A DNA stretch of 64,000 nt. It comes from Lactifluus volemus. Taxonomy: Eukaryota > Basidiomycota > Agaricomycetes > Russulales > Russulaceae. The stretch spans positions 496,001 through 560,000 of the forward strand of contig WTXI01000018.1 in the NCBI GenBank assembly GCA_022376515.1. Direction: 5' to 3'. A model generated the notes under the pieces. That model ran no database searches. It was not told the DNA's origin and saw nothing but the letters and a program-made list of their open reading frames with translations. A program made the translations under genes and the position numbers. Positions 26,082-38,924 of the stretch are shown here, one piece after another (position 1 is the stretch's first letter; every line of letters starts with the position of its first letter).

Positions 26082-29000
26082 TCACCCAGTAACCATAGCA
26101 TCCTGTCTGGTTTTACGCCATTTTTTAAACTGTGCTTCGTGCAGCTCGCGCCCAATAGCCGCCGAAACGGGCCAAGGAACTGCATTTCCAATTTGTCGGT
26201 GCATCTGATGGGATCGTCAAACCGGGATGAGGTAAAGAAAAGGGATACATATTAAGCCCACCGTCACGACATTGTCATTGATCGTATAGAAGACAAATGA
26301 GTCTGGGAACCCTTGGGACCGTGCTAGCTCACGGACGGTGACCATGCGATGACACTTCAAAAGATCACTGGCTGTGAGTAAAGGTGGGCGTAATGTTTGT
26401 GATGCCACATACATAAGGATTCAGTACGCGTGATTGCTTGGCCGTCGGCTCGACATTCGTAACCGTCGTCTGGAACACGAAGCTCTTATCCAATCGACCA
26501 TACAGTCCTTTAAACAAACGGAAAAGGTCGTCTTTCCTTCCCAAGAGTAAAGCTCCGAGAACTTTCGTTCGCACCTGGTCGGAAGCCCTTCCTCGAGATT
26601 GCAGACGCTGGATCTGAAAATTGCCATTGCCAGTGTTCCTTTTCCAGAGCTAAACAATGCACGGGGTCAGAACAGATGAAGAGCATCACGAAACGTGATT
26701 CCTACCTCGATAGTCCGCACGGGCAGTCAGAGGAATATTGACCACGCTGAAAGCCGGTCGGCACCATAATGATCAGTATGCATGTATCGTAGGTCTAGCG
26801 ACACGCCCGCCCACCGTTCTACAGTCGCTGGCTTCAGCGTCCGGGTGAAATGTTGCAGATTCTCCGTTCGCGCTTTGCGACACCAGGCCTGGAATGACGT
26901 GCGCGGTGCATGTTGGTACCGCACCACGCCCCCGTAACCAACGTACGGCTTCTCGGGGTCGCACTTCAACACCGGTATTTCCGTCGCGCGCTTCTCAGCC
27001 TCGATACGCTTCTGCGCAGAGAGACGGTTCAGGCTGGGGTTTTTCCTGCATTATCTCTCGTGAGATGTCATCCTCGGAACCGAAGTCCGGGCACGCACCA
27101 ATCAAACCGCGGTAAGTCGCTGATGGCGTCGTCTATAGAGACAAATTTGAAGGGTGCCGTGCCTGGCTCAGCCCGCACAGCCCGCGCGATATCGCCGTTC
27201 GGAAACCGAATTTCGAGTTTGTGAGTTTGTGGAAAATCATGCGTTGGCTGCGGCACAGCGACTAGGGGGTATCCCCGCCGCGCTGCGAAAAGGAAAAATC
27301 GGACCCGCGTCTGTGGAGTGCCGTAGTGGGCCGCCTGCAGTAGGCAGAATCGAACCTGGTAGCTACACACGACGGATGTCGGGTCATTGGCGATGATAAG
27401 GTCATCACTGAGGAATTACAACAAACTTCATGGAGAGCATTGCCTGAACGAGGAACTTTAGCCCGCCCATGTTGATACCACCCGCTGTCCGGTGCTCGTC
27501 CACCTGGGTCGCATTGAGGTTGTAGCTCAAGAACCCACGAACGTTCTCGAAGAAGCAATACTTCGGCTCCAAAAAGTCGACCCAAGAAAGCAGATTCAGA
27601 ATAAGGTTGCTCTTCATGTCATTCGCCTTCTGGAACATGTTCAACCGGGAGTGTGGCTGGCTGACGAGTTCTCCTTGCGTGTCAGCGGGCGGGATACGTA
27701 GGATGGAACACGTACCAGGGGAAGCCAGCAGTGATCACGTCAATATCGCCTGGCTGTGGAGGCGGCGGTAGCCTCGTGTTGTCGTAAATGTCCTTTGGCA
27801 CCTCATCGTCCTCAAGCAAACCACTGTGCGACTTGACAGCATAACGTAGTACGTCATTCACGCACTGGTTGTAGACGATCGTACCCGGGGAGTTGCGCCT
27901 AGTAAAAAGGAGACCCCGTCATTACATTCCGCTGTCTCTGCCACAGAGAGACATGTTCTGCACACACCGGAAGGTCCGCGCTGCACTGGGAGCAATTTCA
28001 ACTGCATGTGTAGTCTCCATGCTGCCCGCACTCTCCATCCCCAAGCTCATCGCTCCTGCGCCGGAAAATACATCAAAGGCCCTGAGCTTATGCACATGCG
28101 CCTCCTCGCTGAACGACACCACCTCTGCGAGGCGGTCCTGAAGCACAAACGCACAAGTCTCACACCCGAACCCTGTGCTCTCCTCGAGCAGCTCACGCTC
28201 ATTCCATGATGCGGGGTGGCGTCGGGGAAAGCGGTATTTGTAATAAAAGTAACTTGGGCCAAGTGCAGCCCACAGCTCCATGTCGAAAATGAGGTTGTGG
28301 TGTAGGACATAACACGGAGCTAGCACGTCGTGGAGCGGCACCTCCTTAATCTCGTCTGTGAAGAACAAGTGGCGCTGAAAGAAAGGGGAAAAAAAATAGG
28401 TTTTGCAGCAGAGAACATGAGGAAAACAAACCTCGTCCCTGAGCTCATTAGAGGGCAGCAAGTCCGCGAGATCCGACACACGCCCGAGCAACTGCATCTT
28501 GACCCAGACCGGATCACCGGAGTACATCCCAACGAACTGCGCAACGTGAGAGGGGCCTTGCTCTGCGCGCACGAGCGCAAAGTCCCCCACGTGGAAAGTT
28601 GCCCCATGGATCGCAACACCTGAAACCACCCCCGCTTTGCGTATAATACGTCCACGTGCCTGCGTCTCCTCTTCCTCTCTGCGGGCACAGAGGGCACAGT
28701 TATGCGGTGGGTCAACCGCTGCGTACGAATCACTTAGAGGGGGAGGATCCGTGAACGACGCGTCCTTCTTGTCAAACATGAACCTCAACATGCCAATCAG
28801 CATAGTAAAGTTCAGAGGAGAAGTTGAACGAGCACTCACCGAAAGAAATATCCCTCAAAATCATTTCCCACTGAAGCGACACCGGACATGTCCGTAACGG
28901 GGACAGTGCCACAGAGGTTGATCAGGGGAAGGGTATCACATAGAGGGGTGAGGAACAACTCCCGCAGATCCGCGATGTCGTCGAGGAAGGTATTAGAAGC

Positions 29001-31010
29001 ATGGTCAAACCACTGTACGTGTACACGCTCGTCCTCGCCGTTGATATACACAATGCGACAGAACCTGAATTTTCCGTTATATCCACGACATGGGTACTAG
29101 ATAAAAAAAATCGTACCAAAAATAATTCGCGAGCTGTGCGTCGAGCGGGGCCGCATCAGGGGTGGCAGGGAGCGACACGGGCACGTGACCCTTCTTCGCC
29201 TCATCGTTACCGATGGGTACAAGCGCGACGTCCCCAACCTAGATAAAAGCCCCTCTCAGGGGTCAGGTCCTTTTGTTCGCTATTGAGCAGGTGACGGCAC
29301 ACGTATACCTTGAATATAACTTTCGGAAGTAAGCCTCGTACATCGCATAGCGCGACGCGGTGCATAAACGGCCGGCGCGGATGAACTCTCCAGGGAACAG
29401 GCGCCTCAATGCTTTGCGCGTCCTCAACGCACAGCGCCATTGCGAGCGCGCGAGTTAAGTAACCCCTCTCTATGTTGCTAATACTCACACCAGCAGATCT
29501 TCGTGAACGTGGGACAGGTAGCCGCCGGCCAAGAACGACGAGCTGTTCTCGGAACAGGCCTGTAGCGAGAGCGGCGATACGTGGCGTGACGTGCGTCTGG
29601 TGCTGGTTCTCTGGGCGTAGCACGGCGATATCGGGGTTGGCCACGCTGGCAGGTAGACGGGACGGCAGGCGGCAGACACGTGCACGCAACCCTGGACGCG
29701 GACGCAGGGGCAGAGGCGCGCCGATCGGGTTCCTGGCACCAGTAGAAGGAGCCAGAATAAGCTGGAGGAGAGGTGCGCTACGTAGAGTTCGTGCCGTGGT
29801 CTCGTCAAGGGTGTCGAGCGCAGCAAGTATTGTCGGGGTCTTTCACCACACTGAGGTGAGTCTTATGCTCTGTGATGAACATAAGTTATGTCCGTAACGT
29901 ACCGCTTCTTTTACGTCGCGCGTGTCCAACACATTGGTACTTCCGCTCATATCCACGCAGACAGTGAGCTGGATTTCAGCGAGAAAGGCCGCAAGCGGTG
30001 TGTGTGCGTCGCGCATGAGAGCACACACGAGAACCTGTGCGATCTTGTGCGCACGGAAGAAAGGCATGTATAGTGGGCGGTAAATGGGCGAGGGCACACC
30101 AAGAATGTACCACGCCGTGGTCGTCTCGAGGTATATTGGGCTGCATATCCGAACGCATACACATGAATCCCATCGTCTCTGACCAAAGAGGAATGAGGAC
30201 ATACTCATCTCGTTTCGTGTAGTCAATCGTATACCTCAGCAACGCCCCGAGCCGCAGCCGCACTGACACTGGCTTTCCTTCCTCCGAGTCTTCTCCATCA
30301 ATATTGCCGCCATCGTCGTAATCGCCATCATCTTCTTGCCCTGCGTCCTCCTCATTGTCAAAGAAGGGCGATGCAGCGCCTGCGCCCTCTGGAGCCCGCC
30401 GAATGCTACCACCATTCGAGGCGCCATCGAGCGCCTGCAAGGATACCAACGCGAGGGCCAGCGCTCCGCCATCGTCTTGAGCGTTGCTCGGGCGTGCGTC
30501 AAAGACTGCCCAATCGTGCAACATACGCACTGGCTTTGCCTCCTCTGTACTGACGGCGGTGAAGGGGAGGATCGCGTCGGATTCACCGAGGAGAAAAGCA
30601 ATGTCGGGGGCAGACTCGGGGAGTTCATACGAGTGAGGGGTATAATATAGAGGTCCGGCCTCCTTGTCTTCCCAGTTCTGCTGTGGCACTGAAGGGTCGC
30701 GGCTGTAGCGTTTCGCGGGCTATTGCAGGTCATTCATGAATGAGTCAAATTTAAAGAGAGAGAGAGAAGTACAACAACGCACGCGGTCATTCGTGCCACC
30801 AGACAACTTGCGTTTGCCGTTCAAGAAAGGCTGCCCATCCTCACTTTCAACTTGTTGTTCTTCCGTGTGCTCTTGCCCTCGCCTTTCGTCCTCCGCCTCG
30901 CCGACCTCATCTTCATTAAGTTCATCCGGAAAGCTGACCTCCCAGGCAGTCGGACGGCGTGTACGTTGTCCTGTTGTTAAGCCTAGTGGCATTTCTGGAT
31001 TAAGGTGCAT
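26082..31010 (-). CDS. DNMT1: DNMT1-type cytosine-5 DNA methyltransferase
   Basis: Seventeen exons give 1318 residues: 31010-30783, 30719-30205, 30140-29903, 29839-29309, 29238-29117, 29064-28840, 28783-28432, 28374-27968, 27898-27716, 27660-27427, 27362-27099, 27045-26815, 26747-26707, 26649-26575, 26507-26413, 26354-26262, 26204-26082. The protein should copy CpG methylation onto new strands in the nucleus. Domains in order: replication-foci (RFTS) region with RMLHDWAVFD and YLETTTAWYILGVPSP (about 139-300), first BAH (from about 505), second BAH (about 685-790), then the catalytic domain. Motif I is DVFSGAGAMSLGM (about 838), motif IV GFPCQPHS with the catalytic Cys near 934, motif VI FFENVRGFL, motif VIII QTRVRFFLF, motif X QIGNAVPWPV. 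All catalytic motifs are intact. A strong GTGAGT inside exon 4 (29488) is read through because no partner acceptor keeps the frame at a normal intron length. Confidence 0.94.
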
Positions 31011-31331
31011 GGCCACAACCGGTTACAGTACTGTACCCCGCAACTGCGTCCTACTAGTAATTTGCGACACTTTATTAATAACATCGATACTGTACAGTAC
31101 CTTCTACCTTCTACTCGCATTGTGGCAGCTTCCATCGCTACAGGTTCCTGAATAGGTGGCCAAAGGCTCAAGCGCGCAAACTCAAGGATCATACCCTCAT
31201 TACTACACTTTAGTTTTTCTCTATTTTGATTGATTGCCTATAGTATGGTACTAGACTCTCCTTTTGTGCCTCGGTCTTTGCTTTCATGGAGTGAGGTCCG
31301 TAGTTTCTTGTCAGGCATTTCGACTTGCTTT

Positions 31332-32865
31332 CACTAATACTCACACCGGCGCTTTTCCATGAAGGTGGGACAGGTAGCCGCCGGCCAAGGATGACGAGAT
31401 GTTCTCCTGTAGCGAGAGCGGCGATACGTGGCGTGACGTGCGTCGGAAGCTGGTTCTCGGGACGTAGTACGGCGCTATCGGTGTTGACCACGCTAGCATG
31501 TAGGTGGGACTGTGGCGGTGGGGGCGGACATGTGCACGCAACCGTGGACGCGGACGCAGGGGCAGAGACGCGCCGATCGTGCTCCTGGCGCCAGTAGGAG
31601 AAGTTAGAATAAGCTGGAGAAGAGGTGTGCTACGTAGAGTTCGTGCCATATGGTCTGACTCATACAAAGATGGTTCGCTGTAGTTCCGGAAAACCATCAT
31701 AGATCACACCGCGCCTGCCAGTAGTCACCATCAATACTCTCGTCAAGGGTGCCGAGCGCAACGTCATATATGTGCGTAACGTACCGTTTCTTTTACATCG
31801 CCCGTGTCCAACACGTTGGTACTTCCACCCATATCCACGCAGACAGTGGGCTGGATTTCAGCGAGAGAGGCCTCGAGCGGTGTGTGCGTCGCGCATGAGA
31901 ACACACACGAGAACCTGTGCGATCTTGTGCGGACGGAAGAAAGACGCGTATCGTGAGCGGTAAACAGGCGAGGGCACGCCAAGAATGTACCACGCCGTGG
32001 TCGTCTCGAGGTATATTGGGCTGCATATCCGAACGTATACACATGAATGTCATCATCTCTGTCCAAAGAGGAACGAGGACGTACTCGTCTCAGCAACGCT
32101 CCAAGCCGCAGCCGCAGCTGCACTGACACTGGCTTTCCTTCCTCCGAGTCCTCCCAATTGATATTGTCGCCATTATCGTGATCGCCACCACCTTCTTTCC
32201 CTGCGTCCTCCTCATTGTCAAAGAAGGGCGAGGCAGAGCCAGCACCCTGTGAAGCCCGCTGAATGCTACCACCATTCGAGGCGCCATCGAACGCCTGCTA
32301 ATGTAACGCGAGGGCTCGCGCTCCGCCATCGTCTTTATCTTTGCTCGGGCGCGTCAAAGACTGCCCAATTGTGCAACATACGCTTTTCCTCCTCGGCATT
32401 GACGGCGGTGAAGGGGAGGGTCGCGTCGGATTGCAATATCGGGGGCAGACTTGGGGAGTTCAGCTGAGCGCCGAGGGGTATAATATAGAGGGATAGATGT
32501 CCGGCCTCCTTGTCTTCCCAATTCTGTTGCGGCACTGAAGTACTGAAGGGTCGCGGCTGTAGCGTTTCGCGGGCAATTGCAGGTTGTTCCTGCCAGTGAA
32601 TGAGCCAAAGGCAAAGAGAGAGAGAAGTGCAACAACGCACGCGGTCGTTCGTATCACCAGACAATTTGCGTTTGCCATTCAGGCGGCCAAGAAAGGCTGC
32701 CCACCTCACTTTCAACTTGCTGTCCTTCCGTGTGCTCAGGCTCTTTCCCCCATTTATATTAAGTTCATCTGGGAAGCTGGCCGCCCAAACAGTCGGACAG
32801 TGTCCTGTTGATAAGCCTGGTGGCATTTCTGGATCAAGAAATTGACCACAACCGTTACAGTACAT
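31332..32865 (-). pseudogene. Decayed tandem duplicate of the DNMT1 5' half
   Basis: Same strand and order as 29478-31030 of the intact gene, beginning just upstream of that gene. It contains recognisable exon 1 (LNGKRKLSGDTNDR), exon 2 (VPQQNWEDKEAG, RMLHNWAVFDA), the RFTS end and exon 4 (LRPENQLPTHVTPRIAALATG). Small deletions shift the frame repeatedly, for example inside exon 1, in the PDIA/SDA region of exon 2 and at the intron 2 donor. An insertion of roughly 90 nt replaces the intron 3 acceptor region. The catalytic half is absent. It includes some 5' flank, so promoter sequence was copied too. No full-length product is possible. Confidence 0.92.
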
Positions 32866-32931
32866 GTAACTAGTACGCAATGACCTGCATGTAAGGTACT
32901 GGCAACGAATCTCTGAAGTCTCTAATAGTTT

Positions 32932-34540
32932 CTATGATTTAAGGGTGGCAAATCCGACACGGCGGTTGCGAATATCCCAACCAGTGTACATGTTCTGGAG
33001 GACAGCGTCACCAATCACCCAGGGACCTGCATTACAACCCGTCAGCCCTGCCACAGGAAAACTGATGTGTCAATTTACCATTATCGGGAATACTAGAGTG
33101 CGCGATTATATTCGCGAAGCAGTAATTAGGGTCATCTGGGACTACGGCGGTAGAGAGAAGCGTATGAGACGATATCGGGAACGACTTCTTCCCAAGAGTG
33201 ATGGAAATGGTATCCTTGAATTTGCACGGAACTAGAATAGGTCGATTAATCGGATAAGTGGCTGCATTCTCCGAGTCATTGTAACGCACTGAGAAAGATG
33301 CCATCACCATACTGTGGTGCCGGCGAAGAACCCCTGATGCTGCTGAAGATTCTCAAAACTCCAGCTCTAGGACCAATGATTGGGGTGATACCTGTGGAGA
33401 AGATTGCCGCGCTACTTCCTACCACTTGGTATCCATCCACAGAAATGCCATCGAAAGAGGCTCCCCAGACACCCTGACCAAAAAGTGATCATATTAGCAT
33501 TCACGCTAAACTGATACTTCGCAGAGTAACGTGGCAAACCTTTCCAGTCAAGCTGAGCCAGACCATATCCTCGACATACAGAGCTTTGTTGAGGCCACCA
33601 AGGTAGAGCTCGGAACTTCCACTACCAAGCTTGAAACCGAACATATTCAAGTCACCTTGTTTGAACAAAGTCTCAATAACCGAAGGCGTCCCAAACGAAG
33701 ATGATTCCATGAAACCCATCCCCATTATGCCGTCAAACTGGACGCCTTCAAATTCAGCAGAAATTTCATTTGTAGCCCCCAAGTTCTGGTGAACAGCCTG
33801 TCGTGCATAGTATCGGCACTTGATCTTAAAAAAAAAAAGGCTCCTCATACATGAAAGTAGCCGCCAATGCTGACGATGTCGTCATATTGGCTGCCTGAAT
33901 ACTTTGAGCCAGATGACTCTTTGAGGTTGAAGGTCTTTGAGAGATCCTTGGAGGTCGAGCTTGCTTTTGGGTTATAAAGATTATGTCCCGAGCACTCGGC
34001 TCCACAGCCAATCGAAGGTACGATGAGCTCGCTGTTGCCAGTATCGAAAATGACTGCATCAAACCAAGGGTTATAGAACGGCTTGGGCTACTAGCGGGAA
34101 AGGCCATACCATTGAATGGCTGAGGTTTGGTACCGATGTAGATGTTACCAAACCAGTATTCTTCGTAATCAAGTTGCTCGCCGGTCAACGGCACGCTGGA
34201 CTTCGTTGCCCGTTTGAAGGCCTCGGCAAAGGGGTGGCTCTCACCAGTATTCCGCTCGTACGCGGCAAAGCTCTTCCTCAGCCCCCTGTCAACACAAGTA
34301 CTGATATGTCACTGGAGAAGTGGTAATATTGTGAAAAGCATACGCGATAGCGCGATTCTTCTGCTTGTGTAATGCGGAAGCATTCGCGGCAGGTTTGGCA
34401 GAGATGCTATACTTGGTGAGGGGGATTGCGACACCACTGGCAAGAGGAGCATGGGACGGCGACGGAGACGGAGACGGATGTCTCGGAATAGCCAAGGTAA
34501 GGAAGGGAAATGTAGCAAGGATGAACGCGGAGAAGTACAT
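32932..34540 (-). CDS. Aspartic protease-like protein lacking the second catalytic Asp
   Basis: Seven exons (34540-34344, 34285-34110, 34053-33851, 33797-33540, 33473-33290, 33231-33079, 33026-32932) give 421 residues with no frame break. A signal peptide (MYFSAFILATFPFLTLA) and Ser/Pro-rich propeptide lead to the first motif VIFDTGNSELIVPS (Asp128). The second motif reads AIFSTGITPIIGP: the catalytic Asp is Ser304. The flap Tyr seen in the paralogue (TYMSGG) aligns with Glu (KESSGS). The C-terminal lobe ends WVIGDAVLQNMYTGWDIRNRRVGFA. By family knowledge both aspartates are needed, so it is probably inactive as a protease. It may be a secreted pseudo-enzyme or a gene beginning to decay; clean splicing and a TATA box favour expression. 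Confidence 0.88.
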
Positions 34541-34654
34541 TTGTGAAAACGAGTGGAGAACTTAAAGTCTTACAGACTAGTAAGAGAGTGGACGAGGATT
34601 GTTGGCCTCAAGGATATGTGAAACTTGAATGCTTTTAGGGAGTTCGTGCGTGAC

Positions 34655-34662
34655 TTTATATA
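34655..34662 (-). promoter_or_regulatory. TATA box of the aspartic protease-like gene
   Basis: TATATAAA on the minus strand, 115 nt upstream of the ATG at 34540, similar in spacing to the paralogue's promoter. Confidence 0.55.
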
Positions 34663-34669
34663 AACTATG

Positions 34670-35926
34670 AGGTAGAGTCTGTGTACTTCTCTGAATAGCT
34701 GGCATGGTAGGCACTGGATGGATACTTGTGTCAGCACCCTGTTTTGAGTATCGAACTTGATCGTTTCCGATTGTTTTTTTGCCTTCGATCAGACTACGAT
34801 TTTCTTATCTCACTTCAAGTTTGACAGTAACCTAGCCACTAATCACAGTACATTAGCAAGTGCGGCACGTACTCTGGTGCGCACACTGTCACTTAGAAAT
34901 GGTCTCTGCCTTCGTCAGTCATGGACCTGTACTGTACCACTTTCTAACTGGAGAATACCAGTAGTTTAGTATCGCAGACAGGGGCGAGAAGACGAACTCA
35001 CTGACGTGAAACGACTTATCCGCTGAAGTTGGCACACTGACGTCAAGTCCTTCGTTTTCCTGGAGAACGCGCGAGTTAAGCTCAGCTGCTTCATGCCGCT
35101 GGTTCGTTCCAACAAGGAAGATGACATGACTGCTCAACACCGGGAATGGTCGCGTTGACAAGGGAATTTGACCGAATAACGACTCCAGTTGCCATGAACA
35201 CCGAATTGATCTAGCCAAGCCTGTTCATTAGGGAACGTCTACTATCTGGTTCAAGTTAGCACACTCACTTCCTCTGTATCCGCAATGGAGGCGTGAGGTG
35301 ACCGATGACAGCCTGAATCTCGCACGATCCCTTTTATTGACAAGAGGAAGAGCTTACCTGCCAGTGAATTTGAAAAAGCAGAGGCGTTGCCAATACATGA
35401 TTCTGGCCCATGAATACATCACATCATGAACGTTTGAACGTGCCAGTGGGTTGAACTGACTAATACAATTTGAAACCTAACTTGAATGAAGAACGAATAG
35501 AACTTGGAATGCTGGCCATGTCGGCTCAATACCTCTTGCACGCAATACAGCATGTTGCTTGGACAACTGGCATTATGTATCAGCAAAAAAAAAAAAAAAT
35601 TCTTCATGACTTTTCAACACTTTTCTTATTACTGCTTTTCGGCTTGCCAACAAGCCGATAAGCTCCTCTGACAACGCATATTTGATATATCACGCACCAT
35701 TTCTCGCTCGTGTGGTGGATGTTTCGAGAAAGGTATGAACATCCACCCTCTCCCAGAAAGCGGAACCTCTAGCATACGTAATGAGCTGCTCACACTCCTT
35801 CCCTCTCCGAAAGCTTTCCTTCTCTGATCTATTATACAGTCTCCGAGCCTACGTATACCTAGACTGCATCGAGATCTGCGGACGCTTCGCTTTGCGACAT
35901 GGGGTTCTGAGTGCAACGTGATGAGC
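34670..35926. other. Intergenic, no supported gene
   Basis: Promoter of the aspartic protease-like gene on the left and MCCA 3' flank on the right. A 99-codon minus frame (34919-35218) has a vague glycosyltransferase-like stretch that I do not trust. Confidence 0.4.
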
Positions 35927-38924
35927 CTATGCTTCCCCACTCTCTTCAATCTCCACCAACTCCTTACCCTCCTCCACCATCTCGCCCTTGGCACACCCAA
36001 CGGCCTTGATGACACCGTCTCCCGGAGCCCGCAATACCGTCTCCGTCTTCATGCTCTCGAGCACCACAACCGCTTGGCCCTTCTCTACCCGCTCGCCAAC
36101 AGCAACACGGACATCGACAACGAGACTGGGCATAGGAGCGCGCAGTGCACCCCGTGCCAGAGAATGTGTATCTGCACTGAGTTTTTCTGCCCACTCCGGC
36201 GCGCGGCGTAGCACTGTTGCAGCGTGTGGCCCGCTGAAGATGTGCAGCCGCTCAGCTCCTGCGGTGCCGTGAGCTTGTGGTACGATGGTCGCACGGCTCA
36301 CTGTATCTGCGACGGTCGCAGAGAGCGATGTCGGGCTCGTGAGTGAGGCTGATATACCTCGAAACTCGACTGGCATCATGGCACCAGGCGTGGGTTGCAC
36401 AGCAACGTCAAACAGGCCGCCGGTCGGATGTGTACGGATCCGCAAGGAGACGACAGCACCAGTCCCAGTCTCGAATGAGACTGTGCGCGTGTGGATGTCG
36501 CCACCGAAACGGCGCGAGGCTAGGCGAGTCCATGGCGTCGCGGTGTGAGTGGAAGGTGGTTGGTCGCGGAGAACGAGGAAGAGAGCGGCTTGGGCTAACA
36601 GTTCGGCGGAGGGCTCGGCGAGAGGTGGGAGTAACTCATCGCGGTATTTCTGCGCATCACGTCTCAGACTATCCCTCAAGGTAGTGGCAAATGCGAAGTT
36701 GGCATACCGGAATAAAGCCAGTCTCTACTTCGCCGGCTATGAACGCCGGATGACCCGCAAGTGCGCGAAGAAACGCGATGTTCGTTGACAACCCCACAAT
36801 GTGATATTCTTCTAGTGCGACGCGAAGCGCACGTAGTGCTTCCGTGCGGTCTGTCCCATGTACAACAAGCTTAGCGATCATGGGATCGTAGAACACGCCA
36901 ATCTGTGCGCCTGGGCCGAAACCTTGCTCTATCCGGATAGCAGGAGCGGTAGATACCGCAGCAACAGGTGGGGCAAATATATGCGTTGGTATTGGCGTCG
37001 AGACATGGAGAAGGCGACCGGAATCAGGTAGGAAATTATTACGCGGGTTCTCTGCATAGATGCGCGCCTCGAAAGCATGACCAACCATCGGAATTTGGGA
37101 TTGAGTGAGGGGTAGAGGGTTACCAGCCGCAACCTGGCCCGTTGAATGTAAGCACAAGGAAGAGTTGTAGGGCCACTGTAGATCACCTCAAGTTGCCACT
37201 CTACAAGGTCAAGGCCTGTAATCATTTCTGTAACGGGATGTTCGACTTGCAATCGAGTGTTCCTACAAAAAGATGAGGTCCAGCCCCATGCATGTCACAA
37301 AGGGAGTAAGAACATACATCTCCATGAAGTAGAATTTATCTGTGTCTTTATCGAAGATGAATTCAACTGTGCCCGCTCCGACATAACCGACTGCTTTCGC
37401 CGCGGCAACTGCCTTGGCACCCAAATCTGCCCGCACATCGGAGGACAGACCAGGCGCAGGCGCTTCCTCAATAATCTTCTGATTCCGCCGTTGTACCGAG
37501 CAATCACGCTCCCAGAGAGACAAGGTATTCCCCTTGGTATCAGCGAACACCTGGACCTCGACGTGCCTCGGTCGCTCGATAAACTTCTCTACTAAGACAG
37601 TCGCGTTACCGAATCCCTTGAGTGCCTCACGCTGCGCGGACTCTAGTGCTTCAAAGAAAGCCGATGCGTTGTCGACAGTGCGCATGCCCTTACCGCCACC
37701 ACCATGAACAGCCTTGATAAGGACGGGAAATCCTGTGTTGTCAAACGAATGAGAATGTTTGAGGGTAAGTTGAAGATATGACAAACACCTATTTTTTCGG
37801 CCTCGTAGAGAAGGTGTTGCGGGTCCTGATTGGTACCATGGTACCCGGGAACACAGGGGACACCGGCGTCTGCAAGGATCGGACAGTAAGGTCTAATAAT
37901 CAGACATTTTAATGTCACGGGAAGACATATGGCACCGTACTCGTCATAATGTTCTTGGATTCGCTAGGAGGGTTATACGTCTCAAATGACAATCAAAACG
38001 AAATCCGTGCTTTACCTTTTAGACCCCATACTGATGATGGCGTTGGAAGGAGGTCCGATGAAGGTGATACCCTCCTTGTCCAGTCGCTCAGCAAAGTCTG
38101 CGTTCTCGCTGAGAAAGCCATAACTACGAGACGAGTTATTGGTACACAGAGCACGTTGGATGAATTAACTCAACCCAGGGTGTACAGCCTACAGCCAGAA
38201 TGGTGATATGAGGGGTGGTCAGACATGGGTAGCTAGTGTTCGACTAGCATGCATACCTGCGCGCCGCTGCGGTGACAAGCCTCAATGATCTTGTCTATCC
38301 TCAGCTGCGAAAGCGGTTCATAGACGTAAACCACAGTCCACCATGCTACGCACATAACTCTCAGATGATTGAGCGGGACCTATACAGAAAGCTTCATCTG
38401 CCTAAAGGCAAAATAGATTAACGATGCGAAGCAGAGAGAGTACGACGCATTACCATCTTTACATGAAGAGAATCTGCATCTACTTGACTGTATACAGCTA
38501 CCGTTCGAATTCCAAGTTTCTTCGCAGTTCGGATCACGCGACATGCGATTTCTCCTCTAGAAAATATTAAGAGCAAGTTGTGAAGAGAACTTGTCTTTGG
38601 TACCTGTTCGCCACGAGTATCTTGTCAAAATGGGGTTTACGGCTGAGAGTCAGAGCCGACTCTGAGTGTATGTGTACAGTTCATTAATAGCCGGGACTTA
38701 TCAAGGAATTTGGAAAAATACGCACCTGAAGCGGCAGCATAGCTGCGTACCCCAAACAGGGACACCAAGTTCCGAGTCTTCTGTTTTGCATTCAAGGTAA
38801 TTGGTTGTGTCGACCTGAAGACTATATGGGAAGTTGCTGCTGGCAAACGAATGCGATTAAAGTGCTGCACGGGATGAGAGATGATGCGTGCGCTTCTTGT
38901 TGTAGAGGATCGCGAGGGGATCAT
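35927..38924 (-). CDS. MCCA: Methylcrotonyl-CoA carboxylase alpha (biotin-carrying) subunit
   Basis: Thirteen exons (38924-38726, 38661-38604, 38556-38454, 38401-38354, 38304-38257, 38188-38175, 38123-38016, 37963-37941, 37869-37789, 37732-37318, 37262-37187, 37133-36708, 36649-35927) give 773 residues. Mitochondrial subunit of leucine breakdown: it carboxylates biotin with ATP and bicarbonate. An Arg/Ser-rich presequence leads to [33 protein letters not shown], the ATP-grasp loop [30 protein letters not shown] and a biotinyl domain with VLESMKTE (biotin Lys about 734). Exons of 14 and 23 nt are needed to restore conserved sequence. A scrambled fragment of this gene lies at 7003-7395. Divergent partner starts 133 nt away. 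Confidence 0.95.

Noticed and set aside
29460..29489. Strong GTGAGT donor inside DNMT1 exon 4 suggesting an extra intron
   Set aside because: The only in-phase acceptor (after ATAGAG) would make a 21-nt intron, and the frame is open straight through to the K|VGDVALVP junction, so reading through is simpler.
34919..35218. Minus frame with SSHVIFLVGTNQRHEAAELN, vaguely like a GT31 galactosyltransferase
   Set aside because: Only one loosely similar stretch, no DxD motif and no neighbouring exons that extend the match.
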